Source: Homalodisca vitripennis (Eukaryota; Arthropoda; Insecta; Hemiptera; Cicadellidae). From it: a stretch of 64,000 nucleotides of DNA. Under the pieces are notes generated by a model. The model saw nothing but the letters and a program-made list of their open reading frames with translations, did no database searches and had not been told where the DNA came from. This document shows, in pieces, positions 26,601-41,200 of the stretch; the first letter of the stretch is position 1, and every line of letters starts with the position of its first letter. The position numbers and the translations under genes are program-made. The DNA lies in assembly GCF_021130785.1 (NCBI RefSeq), contig NC_060213.1:112755501-112819500 (forward strand). Direction: 5' to 3'.

Positions 26601-29243
26601 CGTGGGGGCGGAGGAGGTGGAGGTGAAGTTGGCCTGGCCACTATAGAGGCAGTACTGAGCCGACGAGGGTCTATTTTCACCTCCCTATGGACACAAGTCA
26701 CATTTAATCACCAACACTAACAATAGACTCAATTACTGATTCATTACAAAGACTTATTTAACTCTAGCTTGAGGATTACAGTGTCCAGCAATACTCACTG
26801 TGGAGAGTTGCCACGAGGCAGAGTGTTGGTGTGGAGGTAAAACGTGGACTGGGCAGACGAGGGTTTGTCTCTGCTCTTGAATGACCAACCTCGGCGACCC
26901 AAGTCACCTGTTCCCTGTACTGTAATATGAAACAATGATTAGTTTTCTTAATTCCTAATTGTAAAAATAGTCTATACTATTACCTTAAAAGTAGGCTACA
27001 TTTTAATATTTTATTAGTAAGAAAAACATCAATAATCAAACCAGGTCATTATTACTTAGAACTGCCTGGCTAGATGGGGAAATGCACTACAAATATTGAT
27101 GAGTCATAATAATACGGCTGTACTAGAGATCAAAATAATAATCTAGCTAATATACACGATATTTGTACATTTTAATATTATAGAATAAACACTAGTTAAT
27201 AATCTAAACAAGTCTGACAAAAAGGAAGAATGTGGTAGTGCGTATTGACACAATGTGTTGTGTATGTGGTTATGGTTATTTGACACAATGCGGTTCCCAT
27301 AAATAATACTACCCAGTATAACACATAGCAAAAACAGATGTACCCCTAACACACCACAAATTATCATGTTTCAACAATGAAACTATTCAATGCAAAGATC
27401 GCTTTTTCTACAAACAGCTTGACATTAAGCATCTTTTTGTGATGTGTCTGAAGAAGATATCCTTGATATCGAAAGGCCTCACAAAATAATAAAAGTATTA
27501 AATATTGGTTTTATGTTTTAATATAAGTAAGTTATCAGTACCAATATAAGCTCCATCTACAACATTAAACAACCGATCTTGGCATAAGAAAATACAAAAA
27601 TTAAAAATAAATGACTTACTTATGCTGGAGGTGCTCTTGTTCTTGCGCATACGCGTCAAACTCTTGCCGAGTGCCCAATGCTTCCGCATCTGCTGACCGG
27701 CTTGTTTCATAAAGCCGTATATGCCCTCAGTCAGCGGCTGGACTCTCTTCTCCTCCGCCACCTGCTGTCATACATACTAGAGTAACATAGTTTTTCTTTG
27801 TACTTTTATGAATACGTCCTATTCGTTTATTTATTGGTTGTGTTGTTGATTTTGCAACATATGAACGTATTTTTTGGTCTTTTACTTGCGTATCTTTCCA
27901 ATAATGAATAAATAATTTTATTATATTAAAATACTAACTATAAATTAAAATAAATAACCCCACACATAAAACATTACAGACAGACAAAACATTATTACCT
28001 GGGTATTGGGGTGAGTAGTTTCTTGGTCAAATGATGAGTCTGAGAGGGAATCGTCAAAGTCATCACAGTATGATGTTTCGTCGATATTCTCGATGTCACC
28101 ATGCCTCGGCACTGATTCTTCTGAACCATCTGCACAAAAAATATGCCACCACTGAGTTGATAATCACTGGAATTGCTTTCATATAAGGTGAATAACTCTT
28201 CAACTTATGCTATGAGTGAAGTAAGAAGCAGAAACTATGGATTAAGACCTATAATCATTAGCTCTTCAAATTTATTCCTGTTAATATTTGTTGTTGTTTC
28301 CGGTAATGGTGTTGAAGCAAATTGAAAACCACTGAGTACAAACATCAGTAACATTGAGTTGAAATTACCAACAGAAAATAAGGGTTTAATTACAGTATTT
28401 CTTATATAATTTGACAGTGTGAAAGTTCAAGATTACACAACTGGACCACTAACTATCACTTTCTGAAACACTAAACATGGCTATAAACTTAATAGTTGAC
28501 AGTGGATTATTTGAAAAGATAACAGGAGTGTTACAGACATGTTTAAGTGTAAGAAAATGGTTTTGTTGCTCAATCTCTAATTACGCTTCATGGTAGCAAA
28601 CGGTAATTCCTTTCACGCTAATATGATTAGCCAATAAAGGGGGGGACTTGTTAAGTAGTTAACGTCTCAAACTTAAAATTTTCAAACTAAATATTTCAAG
28701 ATTTTATTCCTCTAAATGAATTACAATATTCCTAACTGCAATGTATATTTATTCACAGGCACCATTCATATTGTTTTAAGCTTTAAAAAATGAACATCGT
28801 AGTGGCAACCTAAACTACTATACTACTAAACTGATTTATATATATATATATATATATAAATACGGCCAAATACAAAATAATTGAATCGGAAAAAGTAAGC
28901 GCTCTATGGTGTAATGATAGCACATTCACCCGGCAAGTGAGAGATCCGGGTTTCGACTCCCGGCAGAGCAAGCACTTTTTGTGATTCAATGTTTATTGAA
29001 ATTAAATAAGGCTATTGCCGTTTATACAATTTAATGTAAATAAAAGTCGTTTGACAGGTATTTGGTCTTCCGATCATATTTTAGTTTGCTTATTTAAACG
29101 CATATGTGACAGATACGGCCAAATACAAAATAATTGAATCGGAAAAAGTAAGCGCTCTGTGGTAGCACATTCACCCGGCAAGTGAGAGATCCGGGTTCGA
29201 CTCCCGGCAGAGCAAGTACTTTTTGTGATTCAATGTTTATTGA

Positions 29244-29299
<56 letters not shown>

Positions 29300-32200
29300 T
29301 TCTAACCGTATTACTCAATCTAGGTTGAGTTGTAAAGTTGTGAACAAACTTAAACAAAGAATAAGTTGAGTTCTTCAAAAGTTTATATTTTTTGTTTAAA
29401 ATGTTATATTACATTGCTTCAGACATTGGCCATTCCAACATAATAAACAGTTTCACCAGGTGGATAATTAACATAACACATAACTTTTAACTAGGTAAGA
29501 GTGAATGGAACTTGTTCGGCAACTAGGCACACATAACTATCCGTCCAAAACCCACCCGAAACATTGACTGTCTTGTTGTGTTGGTTAAGAAAAGTATCTA
29601 AAACATAATACATGCAATTTGATTTTTCATATACTTGTAGATTTTTATATAAATAATCTGATGATATTCCTAAAAAAGTTCTCTAAATATAAAAAAAAAA
29701 CTGTGTCAATATAGAGAACAGTTTTTTAATAAATCCAACCAGAATTATTTTAAGGATAGCCTTTTATTAACAACAGCACATTTTAATTTCTCTGGATAAT
29801 GCCAGTTTCTAAAGTATGTAACACAATAATTGTTAATCATTAGTACGTGCATTGATTGTAAAAATGTTACGTTAAACAAGTTATAAATTTTATCTATTTT
29901 CGAAACGGCTTTTCTCTTCAATAAACACAATTATTCTAAATACTTAATTCCAAAATTTTTCGGTCGTTTCCATTATTTAATCTGACAAATTCCTAAAATG
30001 AATTTGTAAACTGTAAATGAAATACTGACTGAAAACGACATAAAAATGAATCAGGCAAACGACAACTGACATCTATAATGTCATCAACTTGCACAATTAA
30101 AACTTCATTAAATTGGGACAATAAATTATGTTTTACTTATTACTACAATACTTGGTAATAATTGTACACAGCAAAGCACCCCATGTTCAAGGTTGAATTA
30201 AACATCTCTGACTAGGAATTTCAATTTGCAGCTACAAGCTTTCTACCTGTTGTTGCTTCACAGCGAGGTCAGTCAAGCTGTGTCAACAATAAGATACGGT
30301 ACTCCGGAACAATACAACACCACCGACCAAGTGAGCTCAACACCAGTGGCTCACTTCTAGAACAATTGATTCAATTTCTCTGCCCGCTTAACAAAAACAG
30401 TAAAAGCTTCAGTTTGTATCTAATGCTGATATACAGAACTGTACATAGTTCTACATTTATATGCCATTATAAGATATATATATACATTTCTAACCGTATT
30501 ACTCAATCTAGGTTGAGTTGTAAAGTTGTGAACAAACTTAAACAAAGAATAAGTTGAGTTCTTCAAAAGTTTATATTTTTTGTTTAAAATGTTATATTAC
30601 ATTGCTTCAGACATTGGCCATTCCAACATAATAAACAGTTTCACCAGGTGGATAATTAACATAACACATAACTTTTAACTAGGTAAGAGTGAATGGAACT
30701 TGTTCGGCAACTAGGCACACATAACTATCCGTCCAAAACCCACCCGAAACATTGACTGTCTTGTTGTGTTGGTTAAGAAAAGTATCTAAAACATAATACA
30801 TGCAATTTGATTTTTCATATACTTGTAGATTTTTATATAAATAATCTGATGATATTCCTAAAAAAGTTCTCTAAATATAAAAAAAAAACTGTGTCAATAT
30901 AGAGAACAGTTTTTTAATAAATCCAACCAGAATTATTTTAAGGATAGCCTTTTATTAACAACAGCACATTTTAATTTCTCTGGATAATGCCAGTTTCTAA
31001 AGTATGTAACACAATAATTGTTAATCATTAGTATGTGCATTGATTGTAAAAATGTTACGTTAAACAAGTTATAAATTTTATCTCTTTTCGAAACGGCTTT
31101 TCTCTTCAATAAACACAATTATTCTAAATACTTAATTCCAAAATTTTTCGGTCGTTTCCATTATTTAATCTGACAAATTCCTAAAATGAATTTGTAAACT
31201 GTAAATGAAATACTGACTGAAAACGACATAAAAATGAATCAGGCAAACGACAACTGACATCTATAATGTCATCAACTTGCACAATTAAAACTTCATTAAA
31301 TTGGGACAATAAATTATGTTTTACTTATTACTACAATACTTGGTAATAATTGTACACAGCAAAGCACCCCATGTTCAAGGTTGAATTAAACATCTCTGAC
31401 TAGGAATTTCAATTTGCAGCTACAAGCTTTCTACCTGTTGTTGCTTCACAGCGAGGTCAGTCAAGCTGTGTCAACAATAAGATACGGTACTCCGGAACAA
31501 TACAACACCACCGACCAAGTGAGCTCAACACCAGTGGCTCACTTCTAGAACAATTGATTCAATTTCTCTGCCCGCTTAACAAAAAACAGTAAAAGCTTCA
31601 GTTTGTATCTAATGCTGATATACAGAACTGTACATAGTTCTACATTTATATGCCATTATAAGATTATTAATATATTATTACATGGCATTTTATGAAATGA
31701 CACAAACGTTGCAAGATCAAAATGGTCCAAACCTATCAGTAGGAATTTAAGCATGCTATCTTGGTTAGATAATGAAGAATCTATATTTTATTTCATCCAT
31801 ATGTTTATTTCTACAGGGTTCTTCAAGCAATAATATCCACGACAAATTATTTCATGACCAGGTATTAAAAATCATATTAGGTGTACCAGCTAATAATTAA
31901 TTCATAAAATTAATCAACTTTTAACTTATATTTAAGATAATTAAAATAAAAATACCAAACAAAACAAAACAGAACAAGAAATGTAATATTACATTTTAAA
32001 ATGTCAAGAGAAAGCAGTTAAAACAACTGTTGGGGTATTAAATGGGAAACAACTCAGTCAAGCACACTTAAACAGTGTGTCTTCAGATTATAAAAGATAC
32101 TGAACTCTATAAAAGATTTGGAATAAGCCGACTGCTCACTTTTAATTTGGAACAGTTTTATAGGCAATATTCAGTCCTAGACTATTTATAGTGAGTCAGT

Positions 32201-35200
32201 ATGATATTGAATGAGTTATTGGTTTAGTTCACTGTGCCATGCTACTAGCTCAGCACTTGGAAGATCCACAATCTTACACCTCAGTACAGATTCCTTCTTT
32301 AGGCATCTTGATTTTTTGAGTATTCAAAATTGTTCATAAACGTGCAGAAAACCAAATACCTAAAAAATGTGTTTTTTTTTTAATAACTACTAACATATAA
32401 CATACCTTTTTCAATATGAATAATTTTCATCATAACTGTCATTTCCAAAATGGTACACATTTCCAAGGGTACTCACTACCCTACACAAACACTCATGCTC
32501 ATTCATCACACAGGTCATGTTCAACCCACAATGTACTGTGGCGCACCCAGAAATCTTATTTGGCCTGGAACACCGAGGAGTCAGGAGCATGTAAACCCCT
32601 GGTATCAATAGGGGGGTGGGGGCCCCCCCTTAAGAAAATTTTGAAATATTAGGTTCCTAGAATCTAGAATCTGACACATCTTTATACATGCACATAGACA
32701 ATAAATTGATCTGCACGCTTCTTATAGAAATACATGTGTCGGAAAATGTCACTTCAAGTAATGTGGTTAGTTCAAGTTAGGTTAGACTCTTAAGTTCTCT
32801 AGTTCACAAATTTCACAACTGGTGTTGTAAGAGCCATCCCTTGAGGTTTCTGGGTACTAATGTCAGCAGATAAAGGCAGTTGAACAATTTTGGCCCCATG
32901 AAAGATACATCCAATGTTTGGTAAAAGTCTTACTTATGATGAAACTTTCAGTGATTCTCAATGTGTGTTTCTAAAGTGAAGAGCATTGCATAATAATAAT
33001 AATAATTGCATAATATGCATCCACATACATAGTACTTGTGGATGCCTATTATTCTAGGTAGACAGAAAGATCATTTGTTAAGAGGCCCAAGTTTGAACAT
33101 TTAGAAACTCCCCTTGAAATCACCTGTGGGGTAGGTTTAACATAGCTAATCTCAAATTCTCTGTATGTGTTATGATGACTATCTGCTATTTGTTAGTCAT
33201 GTATATGTTAGCCACTTTAGAGAAGTGCCTATTTTAGAAGAGAAAAGTCTCCAGTTTGAAAGTTATTTATGGCTGAGACAATCAAAGCTTGATTAAAATA
33301 GGTATGTTGATATTGTGGTCCTCAAGATTATATATAATATATTCAACAAGACATAATTTTAGTTGTTGTGAATCTTCTCTTTATTCAGCAATTTTTTAGA
33401 TGTTAAGTAATTATTTATTTAGGGGTTTTCATGTAATTTTGGTTTTCTTTCCCTATTTATTACTGTGCCTGTAAAGTCTGTGTTCATTCATCTGATGAAA
33501 AACTTTTAAATTGGCAATCACTTCACATAGCTAATGTTCAAATATATCTCATAAATGTTTTTCAATAGAAGACCTGCAGTCATATTTGGATTTATCTGCT
33601 AAATATTGCCCTCTGTTCAGTTAATAATGATTAACTTTCAGTTATCCAACTTATATTTTTGTTTCATTTTCCTCTTTTTACTGTGGAGATTTCGAAGTTA
33701 CAAGCATAGTTAATTTGATGTCTAAAATGTTACTAAAGAATTTAAAAACAGTATTAGCAGTATTATCATTAGAAGTGAGCGGCTCATCCAATGTTTCCAG
33801 AAAGCCTGCCTTTGATCATCATTGTGTTTCTTTCTGTAAAGTCACTTCTTACTGTTAATATTGTTACCAATTATAATACATAAAATGTAATGTTTATGAT
33901 AACATTCCCAGAGACTCTTTTAGACACACCCTTATTTTTATAGTTGCCCACTATATATAAATTTTAGTGTTGTAATTTTGCCCTTGCTGTGATTTTTCGA
34001 ACCAATTCCATTGGAAGATGGGATTTATTGTTGATACAAAGGACTCCTTACATAGTATGAGCACATAGTATGCTTCCAAACACATGAAAGCATGACTGGG
34101 CATATATACATAAAACTTAATATTTTCAATATTTTATGTAAATCATATATTTCTTAATTTTGTGAATTATTGCTAATATGCAAATTTATAATAAAGTGTT
34201 ACTGACTAAACATATCTTAACAGATATGAAGTCCAGTTATGACTCAACTCATTGGTTCAATATCTTGTGCCAAGAAATCTTGATTATACGAGTAATATCA
34301 TAATTGAAGTGAACCTAACCATACATTGCAATATGGCGCCTGGTTATTACAATCTCTTGATATTTCTCATAATTGTTATTGTCTGTTTTTATGAGGGCCA
34401 ATAGCTGATTTATTGGAACAAATCACTTTTAGTAATCATGCATTTTTTTTTAATAACATGTTTCTTACCTTTAATTTGTGTCTAAATAATTTTTAGATAG
34501 TAAAAAATGATCATATCAACACTGGTTTTAATTATCTTGCTCAAGTTCTGTAAAGACAAAGGTAATAAACATAGAACAATATTAATTCTATATATTTGTC
34601 TAATAGACATACTGCCTTTTTCTCTTTAAATTATATTTTACTGTTGGACAAACAACAAAAATTGAATGACAAGTGAGTAGACAACAGCTTTGTAATGTTC
34701 ATGAAAAATAAATTTATACTAGCAATCAACATTTACAACAATTAGGGTTTAGTATTTTGTATATTGAAATGATATAAAAACAATGTAGACCTATGCAACA
34801 TTACTTAAAATTGATAAATATTACATCACTGTACAATCAAGAGACCTACTAAAAAGCAGATATTAAATAGTATATCTAAACTGAATGTAGTTATTTTGTC
34901 ATAAGCTGTAAGAGGAACACTAAAAAATCCAGGAAAACTTACCTTCATTGCCCAGAAACACAACGATCTCCTGAGCCTCATAGGTTTTACACAAGCGCAC
35001 ATTTGTCCGCACTGAAACTAATCCCTTTGTCACTAACTGGATGGTCGGATGTAAGTCAAAACAGACTTGATCACTCGCGTTTGTAAAATAAAGGATTGAG
35101 TGAGATGAAATCCTTACTGAAAGAAAAACAGTAGGCTAACCAAACATCATAGATTCGTTCACAGATCAAATTTATGTACTAGATATATACTTTTTTAAGG

Positions 35201-38200
35201 GGGGAAATTTATAATTTATTCAGTTTTTATATACAGATTATTTGTTATAAGCTTGCTATAAAATTATACACTAAGATAGGGAACACAAACATAGGACAGT
35301 AAAACAAGGAAGAGTGGTGTATGAAATTAATTAAATTGCACTAAAAGTGAAATATATTATAACAATAAGATAGAATTGTGTAGGGTATTGAATACCACTC
35401 CAAATTTATAATATTATGAAAGGACTATTTGTTTTAATTTTATGTTTTACCAACATGCAATTCTTGACAATATTATATTCAACTCCTGGTTCTAAAAAAA
35501 ACATTTTTATATTATTTTAATGTTAAAGTAATTCCGATTTAAACATCCAAATTTTCTGTAACAGAGCAGACTGTGGGTCTCATATTAACACAATTTTAAA
35601 TCGATTTATCTTCTGCTCTAATGTGTCACATTAAGAGATATGCTAAATTACTGAAATTCTTACCCAACTCTGAAATAAAAAAAAAATTAATATACTTAGG
35701 AGATTAATTCTCAAAGCTATTTCAAATTTATTTAGAAAACAATAATTGTATTTTAAGTTAATGCGAAATTGTCTTTGTGATTCATAAAGAAAATTATGAT
35801 AATATAAAAGTTTACTTTTTTTCGATTAAGAAAGAACTGTGAACATATTAAATCTGATAACAAATTAGAACACACAGACTAAAGTGATTCTTGTTCACTA
35901 AACAATAAAGGACAGCAAACCACAAGGCAAGTTTAAAAAAGACCCATAAGGATACAAACCGTCACCAAAATTGGGCCTATATCTGCGAACTGTTGAGACC
36001 GAACTTGACGAGGAACTTTGTGAAATATTGCCGACTGATTTGCGGCAGCGAGGATTTCGTTTCATCTTTATTTTGGTCGAGCATTATTTCAGATCACAGA
36101 CATGAAGTGGGCAAAACCATAACCAAGAAGATAAATCTAACAAATATCGGGAAAGCACCATAGGAGCACGCACTTAACTAACAAGTAAAAATTTTGTCAC
36201 ACACGCACAGTCACTTGAACAATACTCAGAAAGAGAATTTAGCAAGACACGAAACGGTCATCCCACGACAATTACTCTGAAGGTAACTTGAAGAACTATT
36301 ATGCAGAGGTACCCAAGGTCAACCACTTCACTGGCCACTTTTTAGTCCCAGCACCTGTAAATCGAGGACAAAACTCCTCACACGCCCAGTCACAACGGTG
36401 GAAAGCACGGAAAAACACACGACTCACAAGAGAAATTGTTGGCCACAAGAGCAGTATGGGTTTGGAATACCGACGGACTACGTAACGAATGTCACTAAAC
36501 TTTCACTTTCCGATTGTTGTCAGTGTGTGTTACGTCTGCCATCGGCTTGTTTGTTGCTAGCGAGACGAGACGGGGAACGTACCAAGAGACGACTAGAATA
36601 GGAACATCGGACTGGATCAAACCGGATAAGGAACGAGGAACGGGCTCTGTTGGACTATGACGCATGCGCTGTGAATGCACCGATCCCAACTCCCAACTCG
36701 TTTGCGCATTGCCGCATTCATACATGTGATCACTCCCCCTCCAAGGTCGCACATATGTAGTTCTTGTCTTGCCCTTAGTGCCTACACTCCGCCCTCAAGT
36801 AAAATAATTAACGTATTTTCGGTATATTTGAAAACCAAAATTGATCTTTCTCTGAACAAACACTTGTTTATGTAATACATTCTCGAAATATCTTCAGGAT
36901 TTCTTAAAAGTCATCCCTTAAAGCACACATAATAATTTCTTAAATACCTGCCAGTTTACTGTTTTACAGGCTCGCTTTGTATAATTTTTAAAATAGATGT
37001 TTCATTTCAGTTTATGAATAAAATGTTTTAGAAACCCAATCATGTTATGTTAGTATAAAATAATATTTTATAGTCTAAAACATGTTTAAATAATACTAAC
37101 TCACTTAAAGTAAAAAAAGAATACAACTATTAAGTGCATGTATTTTAAATATTATAGATATACGAGTACAATATTAAGAATTGTCAATTTCTATAAAAAT
37201 TTAATGTCTACTGTGATGTATTATAATATAATATAAATTAATCTTGTAAGAGGTTTTTATTAAATACATTGATGATGATTGTTTTGAATAAGAAACATAT
37301 GTGAAATGTTTTTAAAAATTGTTGATAAGTTATTGAAATATTACAGTTATACAAAGTTTAAATACCTCATGTCGAACATAAATTATACAATGTTCTTTGA
37401 GTAGGTAATGTATAATGATATTTATATTCATAGGGACAAGAGCATGTTTGTGATTATTTGCTAAAGCCACGTTTACACTGGAAACAAAACATGTTTATAA
37501 ACAGTGTTTCGGAACAATGTTCCTCAAATCGAAGAATAACTACTTGGAACAATGTTTATAAACAATGTTTCGGAACAGAAATTCGGTGTTTCTCCACATG
37601 TTTCTTGTTTCCCGTAGAAAGCGGTAAGATCAAAGGGTGTTTATAAAATTGTGGAATGTTTCGGAAACACAAGACGTTTAGATATAGGAACATTGTTGAG
37701 AAACATAAATCATCAGGTCTACCAATAATTATTTATGCGTTCTGTTGGTAGAACAAGTTGTCAGTATGTTTCAATGGTTTCATACAAAGTCAAGAATTCC
37801 AAAAATGTGTTGCTTCTATCGACTTGTCATGAAAAGCCATCAATTGATAAAGACTCAAAAAAACCTCATCATTGAGACATACAACGCAACCAAAGGTGCA
37901 GTTGATACTTTGGATTAAATGTGCCATCAAATGACGTGCAGCCGAAAGACGAGGCGGTGGCCATCATGTGTATTTTTTGGCATGATAAATATCATGCTAG
38001 TAAATTCCTATGTTATTTACATTAGTAACATGGTGAAAATGGGCCCGAAACCGCTTTCAAGGAGCAACTTTGCAACGCAAATCCAATATGACCTCATAAC
38101 ACCATGGCTTCAGCACCGTATGAACTACCCAAACTTGCCAAGAAAACTCCGCCAATCAATTGCTGAAACAATTAAGGCACCTCTTCAAACAAACAAAGTT

Positions 38201-41200
38201 AATGTCCCTCAATACCCCCGTCGAACAATTTGTGGAATATGTCCATTGGCAAAACGGAGGATGACGTTAATCTTTTGCTGCCGATGTGCCAAGCCAATCT
38301 GTGCCGAGCATCGCGGAAGATGCTGTGTCCATTGTATAGATGAGATTTAACCATAGACTTAGTTTTAAAAAAGTTACTAAGCTGTATTATAAGTGTTTAT
38401 ACGCATTTAAATGGCATTTTTGTAAAATAAAATGTATTTGTACATTTTTTGAATCCTGTCGTAATTTTTACGATTCGTTAGCTTTAACGTAACTTTTTGA
38501 ACACATTAGCTCTCTAGGCTTAAGGTCTTTGAATAGGTTACTTCCACTATAAACACCTCATGACGCAAGTGAAGGCCTTACCCAGAACCTCCTGGGTTCT
38601 CTGTCACATAATAAAACACAGGTAGCGGCAGCTAGAAGAAGAACATCCTCCTCATCAGACGACATCTTCAAGAGTGGCTGCCCTAAAATGTTTAGGAACA
38701 TTGTGTGCAAAATATTTCATGATAGTAGCAAAATATAAACAAAGTTCCAGGAACATTGTTTCTGGAACAAAAGTTCCAGAAACAATGTTTATAAACATGT
38801 TTTGTTTCCAGTGTAAACGCGGCTTAACACTGCTATTGAAAAGAATGTACACTAACATCTGCACACATAACAAAATCCCCTTGCTTCCTCATCTTATTTT
38901 ATATGCCAAGACAATGCTAACCTATATGTTTCTTTAAGGATAGTTACAAAGACCTATCACTACATTTTTATGTTTCTATTGAGCGTTCTATATGCATTAT
39001 AGTTGAATTACGCAAAATGTAATGTGTAGTCTGTAAAACCAATTTTCATTGTGTAACAACAAAACCTAAACTTATTTGAAATCGCAGAGAAATTTTCCCA
39101 AAGAAAGGGATTTATCACCTGCCATGGTAATGTTAGTGAGGTTGAATGCAAAGAATGGGGAAAGGGTTAAAAATACATGATACATTTTTACACATATACA
39201 AGTAATATCTTTGAGTTAAACACACTTCATACCAACTGTCCGATCAACAAATAATAGTGTATCAACTTCAGCTAGTAAGACAATAAGACCGAGAGTTGCT
39301 AATTTCAGTCTCTTGCAATGACTATAACAAACACGATTTATAATATTTTATGTACTATTAACTGAAATGCAATATAACAGAATATTCTATTTAAAATTTA
39401 CTAATCTTTTACAGTACTAATTTTCCCCTAATCATAAAACATACTTTTAATAATTATCTACCAATAAAATCTAGCAATTTGTTTCCTTAACTTTTATCGG
39501 TTTTTTGCAGCAAAAACTGTAAATTTGTTTTGCATTAAAATATGAATCGCTTGATAAAATTAAATATTCATCCCCTCGTAACAGCCCTAACTCCGTCTCT
39601 TTAATAAAGGCATTTTTCATTTAATTTTTTATTCAATAAGAAAAGAACGATGATTAAAAATGGGTTTATTTTATTTTAAATTCAACGGAAATCTCCATTG
39701 TTCCAGTTTGCATAAAGCAATTAGAAAAGTAAATAAATATGGAAAATAGATTATGATAGGATGTAATCTGCACAAAAATCCTGATAATGAATTAATAATG
39801 CAGAGGACAATTTAACAGTGAATAATTAATATGAATAATTATAACAAATAAAACAAATAATAAAAACAATTAATACGAATAAATAACAATACAGAGAGCG
39901 GAGCGTGATAACAGAATAACAGGATAGATTATATATAAAAACAAACTTAAAATTCCATGATAAACATTTTTCTAAGAATTACATCTAATTTTCAATTATA
40001 AAATTGAGAAGGCAGTCAGATCTCAAAAAATCTATTGAGTAGGACAGTAGAATGTCTTCACCACAGTATTGTACAAAATAATTGATTACAAGTATTGTAT
40101 TTTTATATTAAAAAAATTTGATATTATTGTGGTTATCTTCATGAATCAAAGTGACCGTTACTATATCACTATTTATGAGTTTAGGCTATTAACATGCAAA
40201 TAAATAAACTACTAGTGTGCCATATTGAGAGCAAACAAGAGTTGACGGCCTTCTATTGACATCAAAGTCAACTGGAGCTAAATTATAGCTTAACATTCAG
40301 CAGATGTATGGCTGGTTACTTGACTGCACTTATTGACAGTCAAGGGAACAGCTGAAATTTCAGGAAGAGACAATGTGAGCACTCCGGGAAAATAACTGTT
40401 TCACTCATAATCAGTGTAATAAATAAAGTACGTCTCAGACAGGATAATTTCAAATAGACAATAAACAAATACCAACAAATTTAGATATTTAATCATAAAA
40501 TTGCAATTAAACAGTCCAATAAATTATATATTTTTTATTATTAAGACAAATTATTTTCAAATAAAACATTGTTTCATCTTTATAAACAGACAATTATTAT
40601 TATATGTTCATTGTTTCGTGGCTCTTGACATTGTTTTTTTTGTGACAATTTTTTGCAACAATAAGGTCCAAAAAAAAACTGAAATCTGTGGATTGTTTGA
40701 TTTTAAATCTATGAATAAGTACATGCAATAAAAAGGAGTGTTTGCCATAACCACTAATTGGTTTGGGATTTGAAATTACTTTATCTGATAATATTAATAG
40801 TCTATAAAGGGTGTCCCACGAGTAACCCCAAAAACTTCTCAGGTGGTTTCCTCTCATCAAAATAGTGAAAAAAGTTCATATAAACATATGTCCAGAAATG
40901 CTTTGTTATTGAGCTACGGCTAGCGAAAGATTTTGCTCGATTTTCTGGGAAAGAGCGGAAATAAAGCAAACTGATGTTTTAATGGCGTAAAGATAGTTAT
41001 TAAATTTATTGGATTTTATGCAAAATTCTGTCTTGAAAAACATGCTTTTTTAGATTGCATTAACTTCATTAAATGGATAATAAACACGCAAACTTTATAA
41101 CCAAAACTTATAGATGATGTTATTCTGAAGACAATGATGTAAAATGGGCCAATAATAAACAAACACAAATTTTAAAAAATGAATTGTTGGACAGCTGATC

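Noticed and set aside
28901..28970. Functional tRNA gene (anticodon GGC by position)
   Set aside because: C instead of U at position 33, an 8-nt T-loop, a weak acceptor stem, and a second diverged copy with a deleted D-arm inside the same repeat unit all point to a SINE.
29094..29378. Minus-strand ORF with LALPGVEPGSLTCRVNVLPQ
   Set aside because: It is the reverse translation of the tRNA-like SINE core (box B region) plus a TA microsatellite; this PGVEPGS-type pseudo-peptide is a known artefact of tRNA-derived repeats.
29745..31118. Pair of 61-codon ORFs (MCLLKRKAVSK...) as a duplicated small gene
   Set aside because: They simply follow the 1.19-kb tandem duplication; no start context, no homology recognised, AT-driven composition.
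32411..32608. Cys-rich minus-strand ORF resembling a secreted peptide exon
   Set aside because: No signal peptide, no conserved spacing, poor splice context, and it lies in a GC-rich patch that looks like a transposon edge.
38674..38937. 87-codon + strand ORF
   Set aside because: Falls on the subterminal repeats and right TIR of the piggyBac-like element.
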